A stretch of 64,000 bases of DNA from Candidatus Paracaedibacteraceae bacterium. GTDB lineage: Bacteria; Pseudomonadota; Alphaproteobacteria; Paracaedibacterales; Paracaedibacteraceae. The position numbers and the translations under genes are program-made. Below the pieces are notes generated by a model. The model was not told where the DNA came from. It worked only from the letters and a program-made list of their open reading frames with translations, and searched no databases. Positions 1 through 8,921 of this stretch are shown here, in pieces. Each line of letters starts with the position of its first letter. The stretch's first letter is position 1. The DNA is taken from positions 96,001-160,000 of the forward strand of contig JAHBYH010000004.1 in the NCBI GenBank assembly GCA_019636055.1, in the 5' to 3' direction.

Positions 1-56
1 TGCGTAATAAGCTCAAGGAATATGGCGATGCTACGCAAGACGTCATGGCGGGATGA
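1..56 (+). CDS. flbD: C-terminal end of FlbD-like sigma-54 response regulator (partial)
   Basis: Only the last 17 codons are inside the window, read in the frame starting at base 3 and ending at TGA 54-56. They include RNKLKEYGDA, which matches the recognition-helix end of the Fis-type helix-turn-helix that closes NtrC/FlbD-family regulators. In many alphaproteobacteria flbD lies directly before flhA, as here (14 bp gap), and activates class II flagellar promoters with sigma-54. The assignment rests on this short tail and on the neighbour, so another NtrC-family regulator is possible. Confidence 0.6.
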   Translation, partial: RNKLKEYGDATQDVMAG

Positions 57-70
57 GAAGGGGTATTTAA

Positions 71-2170
71 ATGGCAGCACCAGCAATAACAACAGGAATT
101 GATTTTGCTAGCTTAACAAAGCGAACGGATATCGCCTTTGCTTTGGGGTTAATTGCTGTTTTGATTCTCTTATTTATGCCTGTTTCGACTATCTTGCTCG
201 ATATGTCGCTGGCATTATCCATTCTCTTTTCCATTATGATTTTATTTACTGCATTATTCATTGAAAAACCCCTTGAATTTAGTTCATTTCCAACAATTCT
301 GTTGGTCTCTACAATGATTCGTCTAGCCTTAGATGTGGCGGCAACTCGTATGATCTTGACTCATGGACATGAAGGATCCCATTCGGCTGGTAAAGTTATC
401 GAAGCCTTTGGTCGATTCTTGATGGGGGGAAATTTCGTTATTGGAATCATCGTTTTTGCCATTTTGATTATCGTGAACTTTGTGGTTATTACCAAAGGTT
501 CCGGGCGTATTGCTGAAGTATCTGCAAGGTTTAGCTTAGATGCAATGCCGGGTAAGCAAATGGCTGTTGATGCGGACTTGAGTGCAGGTCTTATCGATGA
601 AGGTGAAGCTAAAAAACGTCGTAAATTGCTGGAGGATGAAAGCAATTTTTATGGATCGATGGATGGTGCGGCCAAGTTTGTGCGTGGCGATGCCATTGCT
701 GCCCTTTTGATTACATTCATCAATATTATTGGTGGCATTATTATTGGTGTTGGGCAAATGGATCTTAGCTTTTCCGAGGCTTTGAAGACCTATACAATTT
801 TGACGGTTGGTGACGGTTTAGTTTCACAAGTTCCTGCTCTAATTGTTTCGACTGCTGCCGGTATGTTGGTTTCTAAAGCAGGTGTTGAAGGATCAGCGGA
901 TAAGGCGTTAATTGCTCAATTAAGTGCGAATCCGACTGTGCTTGGGTTAAGTGCGTTTATTATGTTTGTTCTTGCTGTAACACCAGGCATGCCGGGGTTG
1001 CCGTTCTTCATTCTGACATTGGGATGTGGTGTCGGTGCTTGGCGTGTGACTGAGCGTCAGAAAAAAGAGCTTGTTGAATCCCAGATTGCGGCAGTTGAAA
1101 AGGAAAAAGCGGGCGAAGAGCAGGTATCAATCGGTGAAGAAGCAAAAATTACACCAGGTCATATTGATCATTTGCGGATCGAAATTGGTTATGGGCTTCT
1201 TAATCTTTTGAATGGGGAGCGTGGTACAAAACTGACTGATCAAATCAAGAGTTTACGCAAACAGCTTGCCCAAGAGGTTGGTTTTGTCTTACCGTCTGTT
1301 CGCATTCAGGATAATCTGCAAGTAGATGGTATGTCTTATGTGATCCGCGTTAAAGAACTTGAGGCAGGGCGGGGTGAATTGCGTCCGGATCACCTGTTGG
1401 TGATGAGTCCAAGTGGTCATGATATACTTGTTGAAGGTGAAGCAACGGTTGAACCAACGTTTGGTTTGCCAGCGCGATGGATACGTGAAGACAAACGGGC
1501 AGAGGCGGAACGTCAAGGACTTACTGTTGTTGATGCAGCAACCGTTATGACAACGCATCTTACGGAAATCGTTAAAGATAATCTGGCTGAATTACTCACT
1601 TATGTTGAAACGCAAAAGATGTTGGATGAGTTGGGGGATACTTATAAAAAGCTTCTTAATGACTTGATTCCATCGCAAATTAGTCTTGGCGGTATTCAGC
1701 GAATCCTCCAGAATCTAGTCAGTGAACGGGTTAGTATCCGTGATTTGGCAACGATTATTGAGGCAATCTCTGAAGGATGTGGGTATTCACGAAATGTATC
1801 TGTTATAACAGAACATGTGCGCCAACGTTTGGCTCGACAAATTACGCATAGTAATTTAGATGAGCACGGAATTCTGAAAATTGTACCGTTGACCGTTAAG
1901 TGGGATCAGGCAATGAATGATGCCTTGATCGGAGAGGGTGAAGTCAGGCAGCTTGCTTTGTCCCCTAGTCAGATTCAAGAATTCATCAATGATTTTAAAG
2001 CAACATTTGATCGGATTGCTATGACAGGCGATCCTGCCGTTCTGGTTGTTAATCCAACATTAAGACCGTTCGTCAGGGCGATTATTGAACGTGTCCGTCC
2101 GTCAGTTATGGTTATGGGGCAGAACGAAATCCACCCCAGCGCCAAAATCGAAAATGTTGGCCAAGTATAA
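71..2170 (+). CDS. flhA: Flagellar type III export gate protein FlhA
   Basis: FlhA forms the nonameric ring of the flagellar type III export apparatus in the inner membrane and docks chaperone-substrate complexes. The 699-residue length is normal for the family. About eight hydrophobic segments fill the first ~330 residues, including a TILLVSTMIRLALDVAATR stretch typical of FlhA/LcrV-family channels and the charged loop with RFSLDAMPGKQMAID-like residues (here MAVD). The remainder is the soluble cytoplasmic domain. A GAGAAGGGG ribosome-binding site precedes the ATG. It follows the flbD tail closely, so the upstream flagellar operon probably reads through. It is separated by only 5 bp from a convergent hypothetical gene, with no clear terminator between them. 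Its presence suggests that a flagellar system is retained in this apparently host-associated lineage. Confidence 0.97.
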   Translation: MAAPAITTGIDFASLTKRTDIAFALGLIAVLILLFMPVSTILLDMSLALSILFSIMILFTALFIEKPLEFSSFPTILLVSTMIRLALDVAATRMILTHGHEGSHSAGKVIEAFGRFLMGGNFVIGIIVFAILIIVNFVVITKGSGRIAEVSARFSLDAMPGKQMAVDADLSAGLIDEGEAKKRRKLLEDESNFYGSMDGAAKFVRGDAIAALLITFINIIGGIIIGVGQMDLSFSEALKTYTILTVGDGLVSQVPALIVSTAAGMLVSKAGVEGSADKALIAQLSANPTVLGLSAFIMFVLAVTPGMPGLPFFILTLGCGVGAWRVTERQKKELVESQIAAVEKEKAGEEQVSIGEEAKITPGHIDHLRIEIGYGLLNLLNGERGTKLTDQIKSLRKQLAQEVGFVLPSVRIQDNLQVDGMSYVIRVKELEAGRGELRPDHLLVMSPSGHDILVEGEATVEPTFGLPARWIREDKRAEAERQGLTVVDAATVMTTHLTEIVKDNLAELLTYVETQKMLDELGDTYKKLLNDLIPSQISLGGIQRILQNLVSERVSIRDLATIIEAISEGCGYSRNVSVITEHVRQRLARQITHSNLDEHGILKIVPLTVKWDQAMNDALIGEGEVRQLALSPSQIQEFINDFKATFDRIAMTGDPAVLVVNPTLRPFVRAIIERVRPSVMVMGQNEIHPSAKIENVGQV

Positions 2171-2175
2171 TCAAA

Positions 2176-2658
2176 TTAATTAGGCTCACCAAGATTAAGT
2201 TGAGGATGGTTATCTGATTCTGTACCTAATAGGTGTGATGGCGTATCATCTGTGTCAACATCTTGCGCTGCTTGCAAGCTTGGGTTCCCTAAAATTAGTT
2301 TTAAGGGGTCTGTATTCGCTCCGATAACAACCTTCCTATTGGAAAGTTTGTTAAAGAAGATGTGTGTTCCTGGCACAACCATGCCACTGTCTATATGTAT
2401 TTTGTCCGGATGCCAGTATACAATCGTTCCTAAATCGTCTGTTTTATCTTTTGGTGTTGCTATAATCTTAACGTTGACGCCAAGGTGAGAAGAAAAAGTC
2501 CGATCAAAACTATTTGCATTGCCTTCTATAACACCTTGAAATAGATCGGCAGATTGCTCATTTGATGGTGGTATTGGGATGATTTGACCGGGAGTATCGG
2601 CTGCATAACTGGTTGACATTATAATAGCTGATATCGCTAATATATTTTTTAAATACAT
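2176..2658 (-). CDS. Secreted hypothetical protein, 160 aa
   Basis: I do not recognise a family. The start is taken at ATG 2658, not at the longer upstream option, because AGGAGAT lies 5 nt before it and the product then opens with a clear signal peptide (MYLKNILAISAIIMSTSYA, cleavage before ADTPGQ). The mature part is about 140 residues, has no cysteine, and has a Pro/Ser-rich start and an acidic Asp/Asn-rich tail. The middle (KVVIGANTDPLKLILGNP) could be beta-rich. It is convergent with flhA. It is probably exported to the periplasm or beyond; its role is unknown. Confidence 0.7.
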   Translation of the reverse strand: MYLKNILAISAIIMSTSYAADTPGQIIPIPPSNEQSADLFQGVIEGNANSFDRTFSSHLGVNVKIIATPKDKTDDLGTIVYWHPDKIHIDSGMVVPGTHIFFNKLSNRKVVIGANTDPLKLILGNPSLQAAQDVDTDDTPSHLLGTESDNHPQLNLGEPN

Positions 2659-2808
2659 GTTGATCTCCTGTATTAATTTAAAGGTTTTACTTACTCTCTT
2701 TAATGCTGCAACAACTGCTTTTTCTTGAGTAATCAGTTGAGACAAAACACCTTGGTGGCATCCGTATGAACTCTTGCTCCTGATGGTTTGCTAGAGATTA
2801 AGATAAAG

Positions 2809-3225
2809 CTAATAACTTAAGATATGCTTAAAACCACTTTTAATTTTCTGAACTAATAGGTTAAGATCTTGTTCGGAATAATCTTTAGAGATGGTATTCC
2901 ATACAGGGTTAGGCCAAGCAGGGTCAGTGGTATAGCGGGCAATAATATGGATGTGCATTTGTGGAACAACGTTGCCAAGTGTTGCGATATTAAGTTTGTT
3001 TGGGGAAAAAATGCGTTGCATAATTTGGGAAGCCTGATTTATTTCAGACATGAGCAGGTGCTGGTCAGAAGAGGATAGATCTGTTATTTCAATGCAATGC
3101 TCAGTTTTTGGAATTAACAGGATCCATGGGAAAGCTGCATTATGGGACAGTCGTACCTGACATAAAGATAGGTCGCAAACAAACGATGATGTGTTTTCAA
3201 GACGTGGATCAAGTTTCATGCGCAT
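2809..3225 (-). CDS. HIT-domain nucleotide-binding/hydrolase protein
   Basis: A 138-residue histidine-triad protein. The signature QMHIHIIAR (His91 and His93) matches the proteobacterial HIT subgroup in which the third triad position is hydrophobic. PWILLIPK near residue 34 and the C-terminal DPAWPNPVW are typical of the same subgroup. Related proteins hydrolyse dinucleoside polyphosphates or nucleotide phosphoramidates; the substrate cannot be read from sequence. The start could be M1 or M3, since ATG-CGC-ATG is present and no strong Shine-Dalgarno decides between them. It is transcribed away from the tRNA-Arg/rpoZ unit. Confidence 0.88.
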   Translation of the reverse strand: MRMKLDPRLENTSSFVCDLSLCQVRLSHNAAFPWILLIPKTEHCIEITDLSSSDQHLLMSEINQASQIMQRIFSPNKLNIATLGNVVPQMHIHIIARYTTDPAWPNPVWNTISKDYSEQDLNLLVQKIKSGFKHILSY

Positions 3226-3271
3226 AGTATGATATAGATTTTCACAGATGACAACTATGAAAATACTTGCG

Positions 3272-3299
3272 TTGGACGATCAATTTGTTTAATTATAGA
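3272..3299 (+). promoter_or_regulatory. Candidate sigma-70 promoter of the tRNA-Arg/rpoZ unit
   Basis: TTGGAC at 3272-3277, 16-nt spacer, TATAGA at 3294-3299. A start near 3306 would place about 17 nt of leader before the tRNA. A perfect TATAAT at 3313-3318 is too close to the mature tRNA end to serve as its -10. Confidence 0.45.
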
Positions 3300-3322
3300 A
3301 AGTGATATATTTTATAATATGT

Positions 3323-3399
3323 GCGCCCATAGCTCAGCTGGATAGAGCAACGGCCTTCTAAGCCGCAGGTCGGGGGTTCGAATCCTCCTGGGCGCGCCA
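3323..3399 (+). tRNA. tRNA-Arg (anticodon UCU)
   Basis: The acceptor stem GCGCCCA (3323-3329) pairs perfectly with TGGGCGC (3389-3395). The D arm is GCTC/GAGC. The anticodon loop CTTCTAA gives UCU, which reads AGA (and AGG). The T arm has the normal TTCGAAT loop. The discriminator is G and CCA is encoded at 3397-3399. Base pair 27-43 of the anticodon stem is an A/C mismatch; the other four pairs are intact. rpoZ starts 29 bp downstream with no terminator between, so the two are probably co-transcribed. Confidence 0.97.
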
Positions 3400-3428
3400 A
3401 AACTATTTACTAGAATTTGTGAGGATCC

Positions 3429-3824
3429 ATGGCCCGCGTAACAGTTGAAGATTGCGTTGAAGTTGTCCCTAATCGATTTGAGCTTGTGATGCTCGCGGCG
3501 CGTCGTGCGCGCGAATTATCTGCAGGTTCTTCTATGACCATCGAGCGCAAGAATGATCGCAATCCTGTTGTGGCTTTGCGTGAAATTGCAGAACAGACAG
3601 TTTCCGTTGATCATCTGCAAGATAGTCTTGTTCGTTCACTGCAACGTGTATCATTTTCTGATGCAAGTGATGAAGAACTTGAAAACGAATTTATGGATGC
3701 GATCAGTGGTTCCCTCGATTCGATGGACGATGATGAAGACGATGATATTGTAACATCTCAAATGTTAGAAGCTGATGTTGAATCACAATTAAACGTTTCA
3801 GAAGGCGAAGAAAATTTAGATTAA
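3429..3824 (+). CDS. rpoZ: DNA-directed RNA polymerase omega subunit
   Basis: Omega helps beta-prime fold and, with it, forms a ppGpp site. The N-terminal ~60 residues carry the family core: MARVTVEDC, then [18 protein letters not shown] and [11 protein letters not shown]. At 131 residues it is longer than the usual ~90. The extra C-terminal half is strongly acidic (a DDDEDDD cluster near residue 100), a tail also seen in other alphaproteobacterial omegas. A GAGGAT ribosome-binding site precedes the ATG. It sits just after tRNA-Arg and ends in a clear terminator; the usual spoT partner is not adjacent. Confidence 0.96.
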   Translation: MARVTVEDCVEVVPNRFELVMLAARRARELSAGSSMTIERKNDRNPVVALREIAEQTVSVDHLQDSLVRSLQRVSFSDASDEELENEFMDAISGSLDSMDDDEDDDIVTSQMLEADVESQLNVSEGEENLD

Positions 3825-3848
3825 TTTCTCTGTTCAGAGCTGTATTTA

Positions 3849-3873
3849 AGCCCAGAGTATTCTGGGCTTTTTT
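3849..3873 (+). terminator. Rho-independent terminator of rpoZ
   Basis: Perfect 8-bp stem AGCCCAGA/TCTGGGCT around a GTAT loop, followed by a run of T to 3873. It lies 25 bp after the rpoZ stop codon. Confidence 0.9.
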
Positions 3874-3972
3874 ATTATTGTGTACATAGTCGCTTGTGCT
3901 GATTCACTTTTCTCTCTCCCAAGGGGAACCGCCCTTACCCCTTTTAAGAGGAGATTCATTTGCAGGCAAAGG

Positions 3973-6351
3973 CTATTGTAGTTCTGCAGAGGATTCTTTT
4001 GCCGAGAAATCTTTTTCCACCCATTGAATGGGTTTTAAACGCTCGATAAGAGCTTCTTTCAAGACTTCATCCGCCGCAGACACAGGAATAATTGATATAC
4101 CGGCTTTGACATTATCAGGGATTTCTTCTAAATCCTTTTCATTATCTACAGGAATCAATACTTTCTTAATACCACCGCGATGTGCCGCCAGAAGTTTTTC
4201 TTTCAGGCCCCCGATTTGCAAAACGCGACCACGAAGCGTGATTTCACCTGTCATAGCAATGTCTTTGCGAACAGGAATGCCTGTTAGCGCAGAGACAATT
4301 GACGTGCACATGGCAACACCCGCTGAGGGGCCATCTTTTGGAATAGCACCTTCGGGAACATGGATATGGATATCTCGGCGTTCAAATAAGGCTGGGTCTA
4401 TGCCAAAGCGCGGTGCTTGAGAACGAATATAGCTGACAGCAGCCTGAATGGATTCCTGCATGACATCACCCAGTTTACCCGTTATCATCGTTTTTCCTTT
4501 GCCCGGAACAACGACAGCTTCAATGGTCAATAGATCGCCGCCAACTTCTGTCCATGCAAGACCGGTTGTGGCGCCTACGGAATCTTGTTCTTCTGCTTGA
4601 CCATAATGAAATTTAGGTGCGCCTGCATATTTGTGCAGGTTTTTACTGGTCAGATGTACTGTTTTGACTTTATCAACGAGTATTTCTTTAATGGCTTTGC
4701 GAGAAAGATTCGCAATTTCGCGCTCTAAGTTACGAACACCGGATTCGCGGGTGTATAGACGAACGAGATCGCGCAAAACATCATCATCAATAGTCAATTC
4801 ACCTGATTTTAATCCATGAATTTCCATCTCTTTAGGAACTAAATGTTGCTTGGCGATTTGAATTTTTTCGTCTTCAGTATACCCTGGTAAACGAATGATT
4901 TCCATACGATCAAGCAAAGGCTGTGACATTTTTAGGGTATTCGCCGTTGTCACAAACATAACATCGGATAAATCATAATCAACTTCAAGATAGTGATCGT
5001 TGAATGTACTATTTTGTTCCGGGTCTAAGACTTCTAATAAAGCAGAAGCGGGGTCGCCTCTCCAGTCAGCACCCATTTTGTCAATTTCATCCAAAAGAAA
5101 TAGAGGATTGCTTGATTTTGCTTTTTTCATCCCCTGAACAATTTTCCCGGGCATGGAACCAATATAGGTTCGTCTGTGGCCACGGATTTCAGCTTCATCT
5201 TTAACACCACCAAGGGCGACACGAATAAAATGTCTGCCTGTGGCTTGAGCGATGGATTTTCCTAACGATGTTTTTCCGACACCCGGAGGGCCGACTAAGC
5301 ATAAGATTTGTCCGCGCACGCGTCCAACACGGGCCTGTACTGCCAGATATTCGAGAATGCGTTCTTTGACTTTATCTAAGCCAAAGTGATCCCGATCTAA
5401 GATTTTACGAGCTTCAACAAGATCCTTTTTAACACGTGTTGCCTGTTTCCACGGAATTGTCAGCATCCAATCGAGGTAGTTTCGGATCACTGTTGCTTCG
5501 GCTGACATGGGATTCATGGCGCGTAGCTTTTTCATTTCGGAAACACATTTTTCGTTGGCTTCTTTGCTGAGTTTTGTTTTTCGAATCTTTTGTTCAAACT
5601 CAGATAATTCATCCTTAGCTTCTTCGTTATCATTAAGCTCTTTCTGGATGGCTTTCATTTGTTCGTTTAGGTAATAATCGCGCTGAGTCTTTTCCATTTG
5701 CTTTTTAACGCGCGTGCGAATGCGTTTTTCAACTTGCATGACGCTAATTTCGCCTTCGATCATAATCAGCAATTCTTCTAAACGATCACCAGCATTAGCC
5801 ATTTCTAAGAGAGATTGCTTTTCAGAGATTTTAAGCGACAAGTAGGATGCAACTGTGTCTGCGAGTTTAGCAGGGTCCTCAATTTGATTGATGGTGACCA
5901 AAACATCGGGCGGGATCTTTTTGTTGAGTTTGATGTATTGTTCGAATTGTGTTATTAGACTCCGCGTGATTGCCTCAATTTCCTCATCGGTCTTATCATC
6001 ATCGTCAGATAATAATTCTGCATAGGCTTCGAAATATTCCTCATTGTCGGAAAATTTTGTCAGACGAACGCGTTGTGTTCCCTCGACCAAGACTTTTACT
6101 GTCCCATCGGGGAGCTTTAAAAGCTGAAGGATATTGCCAACTGTCCCGACTGTGTATAGATCTGTCGTGCTTGGATCATCTAAGGCCGGGTTCTTTTGCG
6201 TCACAAGTAAGATCTGTTTATCTTGACCGCGCATGACATCTTCGAGAGCACGAACAGATTTCTCTCGACCAACGAAGAGAGGAACAATCATGTGTGGAAA
6301 TACAACAATATCTCTGAGCGGTAGGACTGGATACTTCACGCCTTCATTCAT
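3973..6351 (-). CDS. lon: ATP-dependent protease La (Lon)
   Basis: Cytoplasmic AAA+ serine protease that degrades misfolded and regulatory proteins. Order of domains in 792 residues: N-terminal substrate-binding domain ([19 protein letters not shown]), coiled helical region, AAA+ module with Walker [10 protein letters not shown] near residue 350, and a C-terminal protease with Ser676 in PKDGPSAG and Lys719 in [12 protein letters not shown], the expected Ser-Lys dyad. The length matches the family. AAGGTG precedes the ATG. It starts 23 bp after the clpX stop, so clpX-lon form one transcription unit. Confidence 0.98.
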   Translation of the reverse strand: MNEGVKYPVLPLRDIVVFPHMIVPLFVGREKSVRALEDVMRGQDKQILLVTQKNPALDDPSTTDLYTVGTVGNILQLLKLPDGTVKVLVEGTQRVRLTKFSDNEEYFEAYAELLSDDDDKTDEEIEAITRSLITQFEQYIKLNKKIPPDVLVTINQIEDPAKLADTVASYLSLKISEKQSLLEMANAGDRLEELLIMIEGEISVMQVEKRIRTRVKKQMEKTQRDYYLNEQMKAIQKELNDNEEAKDELSEFEQKIRKTKLSKEANEKCVSEMKKLRAMNPMSAEATVIRNYLDWMLTIPWKQATRVKKDLVEARKILDRDHFGLDKVKERILEYLAVQARVGRVRGQILCLVGPPGVGKTSLGKSIAQATGRHFIRVALGGVKDEAEIRGHRRTYIGSMPGKIVQGMKKAKSSNPLFLLDEIDKMGADWRGDPASALLEVLDPEQNSTFNDHYLEVDYDLSDVMFVTTANTLKMSQPLLDRMEIIRLPGYTEDEKIQIAKQHLVPKEMEIHGLKSGELTIDDDVLRDLVRLYTRESGVRNLEREIANLSRKAIKEILVDKVKTVHLTSKNLHKYAGAPKFHYGQAEEQDSVGATTGLAWTEVGGDLLTIEAVVVPGKGKTMITGKLGDVMQESIQAAVSYIRSQAPRFGIDPALFERRDIHIHVPEGAIPKDGPSAGVAMCTSIVSALTGIPVRKDIAMTGEITLRGRVLQIGGLKEKLLAAHRGGIKKVLIPVDNEKDLEEIPDNVKAGISIIPVSAADEVLKEALIERLKPIQWVEKDFSAKESSAELQ

Positions 6352-6374
6352 CTGTATTTTTCACCTTGTTATAT

Positions 6375-7646
6375 TTAGTTGTCTGATCCTGTTTTATCAG
6401 CAGGACGTTTTTTTGAAATTGACTTTAAAGGTTGCCCTTTACCTTCGATAACTTCTTTATTGATAACAATCTCTTCAACATTTTCATAGGATGGAAGCTC
6501 GAACATTGTGTCAAGTAAAACGCTCTCAAGGATTGATCTCAACCCACGAGCGCCTGTCTTGCGTTCAATCGCTTTTTCTGCAATAGCGTGCAAAGCATCA
6601 TCTGAAAAACTGAGTTTTACATCTTCCATCTCAAATAAACGTTGGTATTGTTTGACAAGGGCATTCTTTGGTTTTGTTAAGATTTCAACTAGAACATCAG
6701 AGGTAAGATCAGTCAGCGTTGCGATAATGGGTAGGCGACCAATAAACTCTGGGATCAAACCAAATTTCAATAGGTCTTCCGGCTCTAAATCTTGTAAGAT
6801 TTGGCCCGGAGTACGATCATCTGGGCCACGAACATCGGCGCCAAATCCAATAGCAACACCTTTACCTCGGCTAGCAATAATGCGGTCAATCCCTGCGAAT
6901 GCGCCACCGCAAATGAATAGGATATTTGTTGTGTCAACTTGCAAAAATTCTTGTTGTGGATGTTTGCGCCCACCTTGAGGCGGAACAGAGGCAACCGTTC
7001 CTTCCATGATTTTGAGGAGAGCTTGTTGAACGCCTTCGCCAGAAACGTCACGTGTAATGGACGGATTGTCCGATTTTCTGGAAATCTTATCAACTTCGTC
7101 AATGTAAACGATACCGCGCTGGGCGCGTTCCACATTGTAATCAGCCGCTTGCAAGAGTCGTAAAATGATGTTTTCAACATCTTCACCAACATAGCCAGCC
7201 TCGGTCAATGTCGTTGCATCAGCCATGGTAAAGGGAACATCAATAATACGGGCAAGTGTTTGTGCGAGGAGGGTCTTACCGCTACCGGTAGGACCAACAA
7301 GCAAAATATTTGACTTTGCGATTTCAATGTCGGCATTTTTGCCACCGTTGTTAAGGCGCTTATAATGGTTGTGAACAGCAACAGACAGAACTTTTTTGGC
7401 TTGTTCTTGTCCGATGACGTAATCATCAAGGACTTTGCTGATTTCCATCGGGGACGGGACACCATCTGTATCTTTAGAAAAATTGGTGCGGGATTCTTCA
7501 CGAATAATATCGGTACAAAGCTCAACACATTCATCACAAATGAAGACGGTCGGTCCGGCAATTAATTTGCGAACTTCATGTTGGCTTTTACCACAAAAAG
7601 AACAATACAGTGTGTTCTTTACATCTGTTCCGGTGGTTTTACTCAT
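6375..7646 (-). CDS. clpX: ClpX, ATPase subunit of Clp protease
   Basis: Hexameric unfoldase that delivers substrates to ClpP. It has an N-terminal zinc finger (Cys15, Cys18, Cys37, Cys40), Walker A GPTGSGKT near residue 118, Walker [11 protein letters not shown], a [18 protein letters not shown] segment, and an IGF-like loop for ClpP docking. The 423-residue length is typical. AGGAGT lies upstream of the ATG. In most alphaproteobacteria clpP is directly upstream. Here the 407 bp upstream of clpX contain no clpP, so it must be elsewhere or absent; lon follows as usual. Confidence 0.98.
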   Translation of the reverse strand: MSKTTGTDVKNTLYCSFCGKSQHEVRKLIAGPTVFICDECVELCTDIIREESRTNFSKDTDGVPSPMEISKVLDDYVIGQEQAKKVLSVAVHNHYKRLNNGGKNADIEIAKSNILLVGPTGSGKTLLAQTLARIIDVPFTMADATTLTEAGYVGEDVENIILRLLQAADYNVERAQRGIVYIDEVDKISRKSDNPSITRDVSGEGVQQALLKIMEGTVASVPPQGGRKHPQQEFLQVDTTNILFICGGAFAGIDRIIASRGKGVAIGFGADVRGPDDRTPGQILQDLEPEDLLKFGLIPEFIGRLPIIATLTDLTSDVLVEILTKPKNALVKQYQRLFEMEDVKLSFSDDALHAIAEKAIERKTGARGLRSILESVLLDTMFELPSYENVEEIVINKEVIEGKGQPLKSISKKRPADKTGSDN

Positions 7647-7688
7647 TTGCGACTCCTAAACTTGCACCTGTGAAAAAACAACAGGTTC

Positions 7689-7715
7689 TCTATAATTTTA
7701 AGTATGGACAGTAAA
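7689..7715 (-). promoter_or_regulatory. Possible clpX-lon promoter
   Basis: On the minus strand, TTTACT (7715-7710) and TATAGA (7694-7689) are separated by 15 nt, about 40 nt before the clpX start. The short spacer makes this tentative. Confidence 0.3.
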
Positions 7716-7764
7716 GCCTAAAAAACCGTTAAACAAATTTGATTATATAACCGAGTTTTTATAA

Positions 7765-7818
7765 ATCTGCTAGCAAAACAGCGTCACTCTCGTACTGACC
7801 GTACGTGTCGTTCCTCGT
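7765..7818 (-). repeat. Degenerate palindromic element, family II
   Basis: Read on the minus strand, the centre is CGTAC-ggtca-GTACG followed by GAGTGACGCTG. This lines up over about 27 positions (roughly 19 identical) with the core CCTAC-attta-GTAGG plus GAGCGACGCAG at 14031-14057. An ACGAGG motif lies on the expected side. The centre is a 5-bp stem with a 5-nt loop, as in the better copies. Confidence 0.45.
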
Positions 7819-7990
7819 TTTTATAGCCGAATTAAAATAGTCTAGCTATATCTTTAATGGTTTCTAGTCTCTTACTTTGCCAGAAAGCCCAGTGGATGCC
7901 AAGCTCTTTTGGGTGCCATATCTCATTTTATCTTGAGTTCAAGGATGATGTCACTGCAAAAAATTGTTTCTTCGATAAAAAAGTTACTTA

Positions 7991-8005
7991 TTAACAAGAT
8001 GTTAA
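7991..8005. promoter_or_regulatory. Small inverted repeat, possible operator
   Basis: TTAACA-AGA-TGTTAA is a perfect 6-3-6 inverted repeat about 50 bp before the first of the two small secreted-protein genes. Only its position suggests a regulatory role. Confidence 0.25.
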
Positions 8006-8053
8006 GGAGTTCAGTTTAGATTATATGGTATCGATAATTGTGAGGATAAGGTC

Positions 8054-8428
8054 ATGCGTAAATATAGTGTTGCCATCGCGTTATTAGGGGTTGCTAGTGC
8101 GAGATGTCCAGATATTGGGCCTGATGCCTTTGCTGATATCTTGCGCAATCATGCACAAATAACGGTTTTTGGTGGGACTGATTATCATGTCGAAAACCGC
8201 AAAATCCCAGACTTTGCCGTTGAATCGACAAAAAAACCTAGGATTTCAGTTCGTAAGAATGGACGTGAATGCCATTATACTCGCAAGATCGGTAAAATCG
8301 TTTTCGGATCCTTTACTTTAGTAAAGAAACAACGAAATAAAATGGTGATTGTGGAAAGAGACCGCCCGGATGTTGTTATTATTGAGGAAGGTCATCGCCA
8401 CCATCATCGTCATTACCGTCATCGGTAG
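8054..8428 (+). CDS. Small secreted basic protein, tandem paralogue A, 124 aa
   Basis: Family not recognised. GAGGATAAGG precedes the ATG. Residues 1-17 form a signal peptide (MRKYSVAIALLGVASA), after which the mature chain begins RCP. The core shares a pattern with the next gene: CP near the mature N-terminus, D(A/E)F.(D/E)IL, (K/N)NRK, ESTK.P, and C.YTR.IGK..FGSF. The two conserved cysteines could form a disulfide. The tail GHRHHHRHYRHR is histidine- and arginine-rich and could bind metal or polyanions. The stop codon overlaps the ribosome-binding site of paralogue B, so the two are translated from one message. Confidence 0.75.
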   Translation: MRKYSVAIALLGVASARCPDIGPDAFADILRNHAQITVFGGTDYHVENRKIPDFAVESTKKPRISVRKNGRECHYTRKIGKIVFGSFTLVKKQRNKMVIVERDRPDVVIIEEGHRHHHRHYRHR

Positions 8429-8439
8429 GGAGGTTGTCC

Positions 8440-8769
8440 ATGCGTTATGTGTTATTAACCGTTTGTCTTCTTGGGTTTGCCGAGGCAAAGTGTCCTAAGT
8501 TCGATCCTGATGAATTCAGGGAAATTCTGAATAACGATCATCGTAAGATCGTCTATGGTGAAAAAGAGTATCGGATCAAAAATCGTAAACCCGTTAAGCA
8601 TGGGATAGAATCAACAAAATTACCTAAGGTTTATATCCGTTATCACAAAGGGATATGTAAATATACCCGAATGATTGGGAAAAAATGGTTTGGTTCATTC
8701 GAATTAAAGCACGAACGTAAGAAACATCATAAACATAAGAAACACAAAAAAGTAATTATCGTAGATTAG
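8440..8769 (+). CDS. Small secreted basic protein, tandem paralogue B, 109 aa
   Basis: Diverged duplicate of the preceding gene. The start is placed at ATG 8440 because GGGAGG (8428-8433) lies 6 nt before it; a TTG two codons upstream is less likely. The signal peptide is MRYVLLTVCLLGFAEA, then KCPKFDPDEF. It shares the CP and C.YTR.IGK.WFGSF core with paralogue A. Its tail is lysine/histidine-rich (ERKKHHKHKKHKK), so the basic tail is kept although the exact residues differ. It is probably exported; function unknown. Confidence 0.75.
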   Translation: MRYVLLTVCLLGFAEAKCPKFDPDEFREILNNDHRKIVYGEKEYRIKNRKPVKHGIESTKLPKVYIRYHKGICKYTRMIGKKWFGSFELKHERKKHHKHKKHKKVIIVD

Positions 8770-8921
8770 ACGGATAATCTCAGGTACAGTATACTTAAGC
8801 TATTCTATTTGAACTTGGAAGTTCGTCCCATCGTCGCCCTTGTGCTCATTGTACACGTCGATTTTCATTCCTGCTTCTAAATCAACTTGAACAGCTATAC
8901 CCACTAAAAAATGTACTAGCG

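Larger units (their letters stand above)
7647..8053. other. 407-bp intergenic region between clpX and the small secreted pair
   Basis: No coding sequence was found. It contains a possible clpX promoter (7689-7715), a degenerate copy of palindromic family II (about 7765-7818) and a 6-3-6 inverted repeat (7991-8005) near the downstream gene. The stretch 7850-7980 shows nothing I can name. Confidence 0.6.

Noticed and set aside
2252..2488. Plus-strand open frame opposite the secreted 160-aa gene
   Set aside because: It is antisense to a gene with a clear ribosome-binding site and signal peptide, and has no start signal of its own.
3313..3318. Perfect TATAAT just before tRNA-Arg
   Set aside because: It ends 4 nt before the mature tRNA, so transcription would start inside the tRNA; the TTGGAC/TATAGA pair upstream fits better.
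3323..3399. tRNA-Arg as an integration site of a genomic island
   Set aside because: No integrase and no repeated 3' tRNA fragment were seen nearby; the flanks are housekeeping genes.
3921..3943. AAGGGG/CCCCTT hairpin beyond the lon stop as a terminator
   Set aside because: The stem is only 6 bp with an 11-nt loop and there is no T-run on the minus strand.
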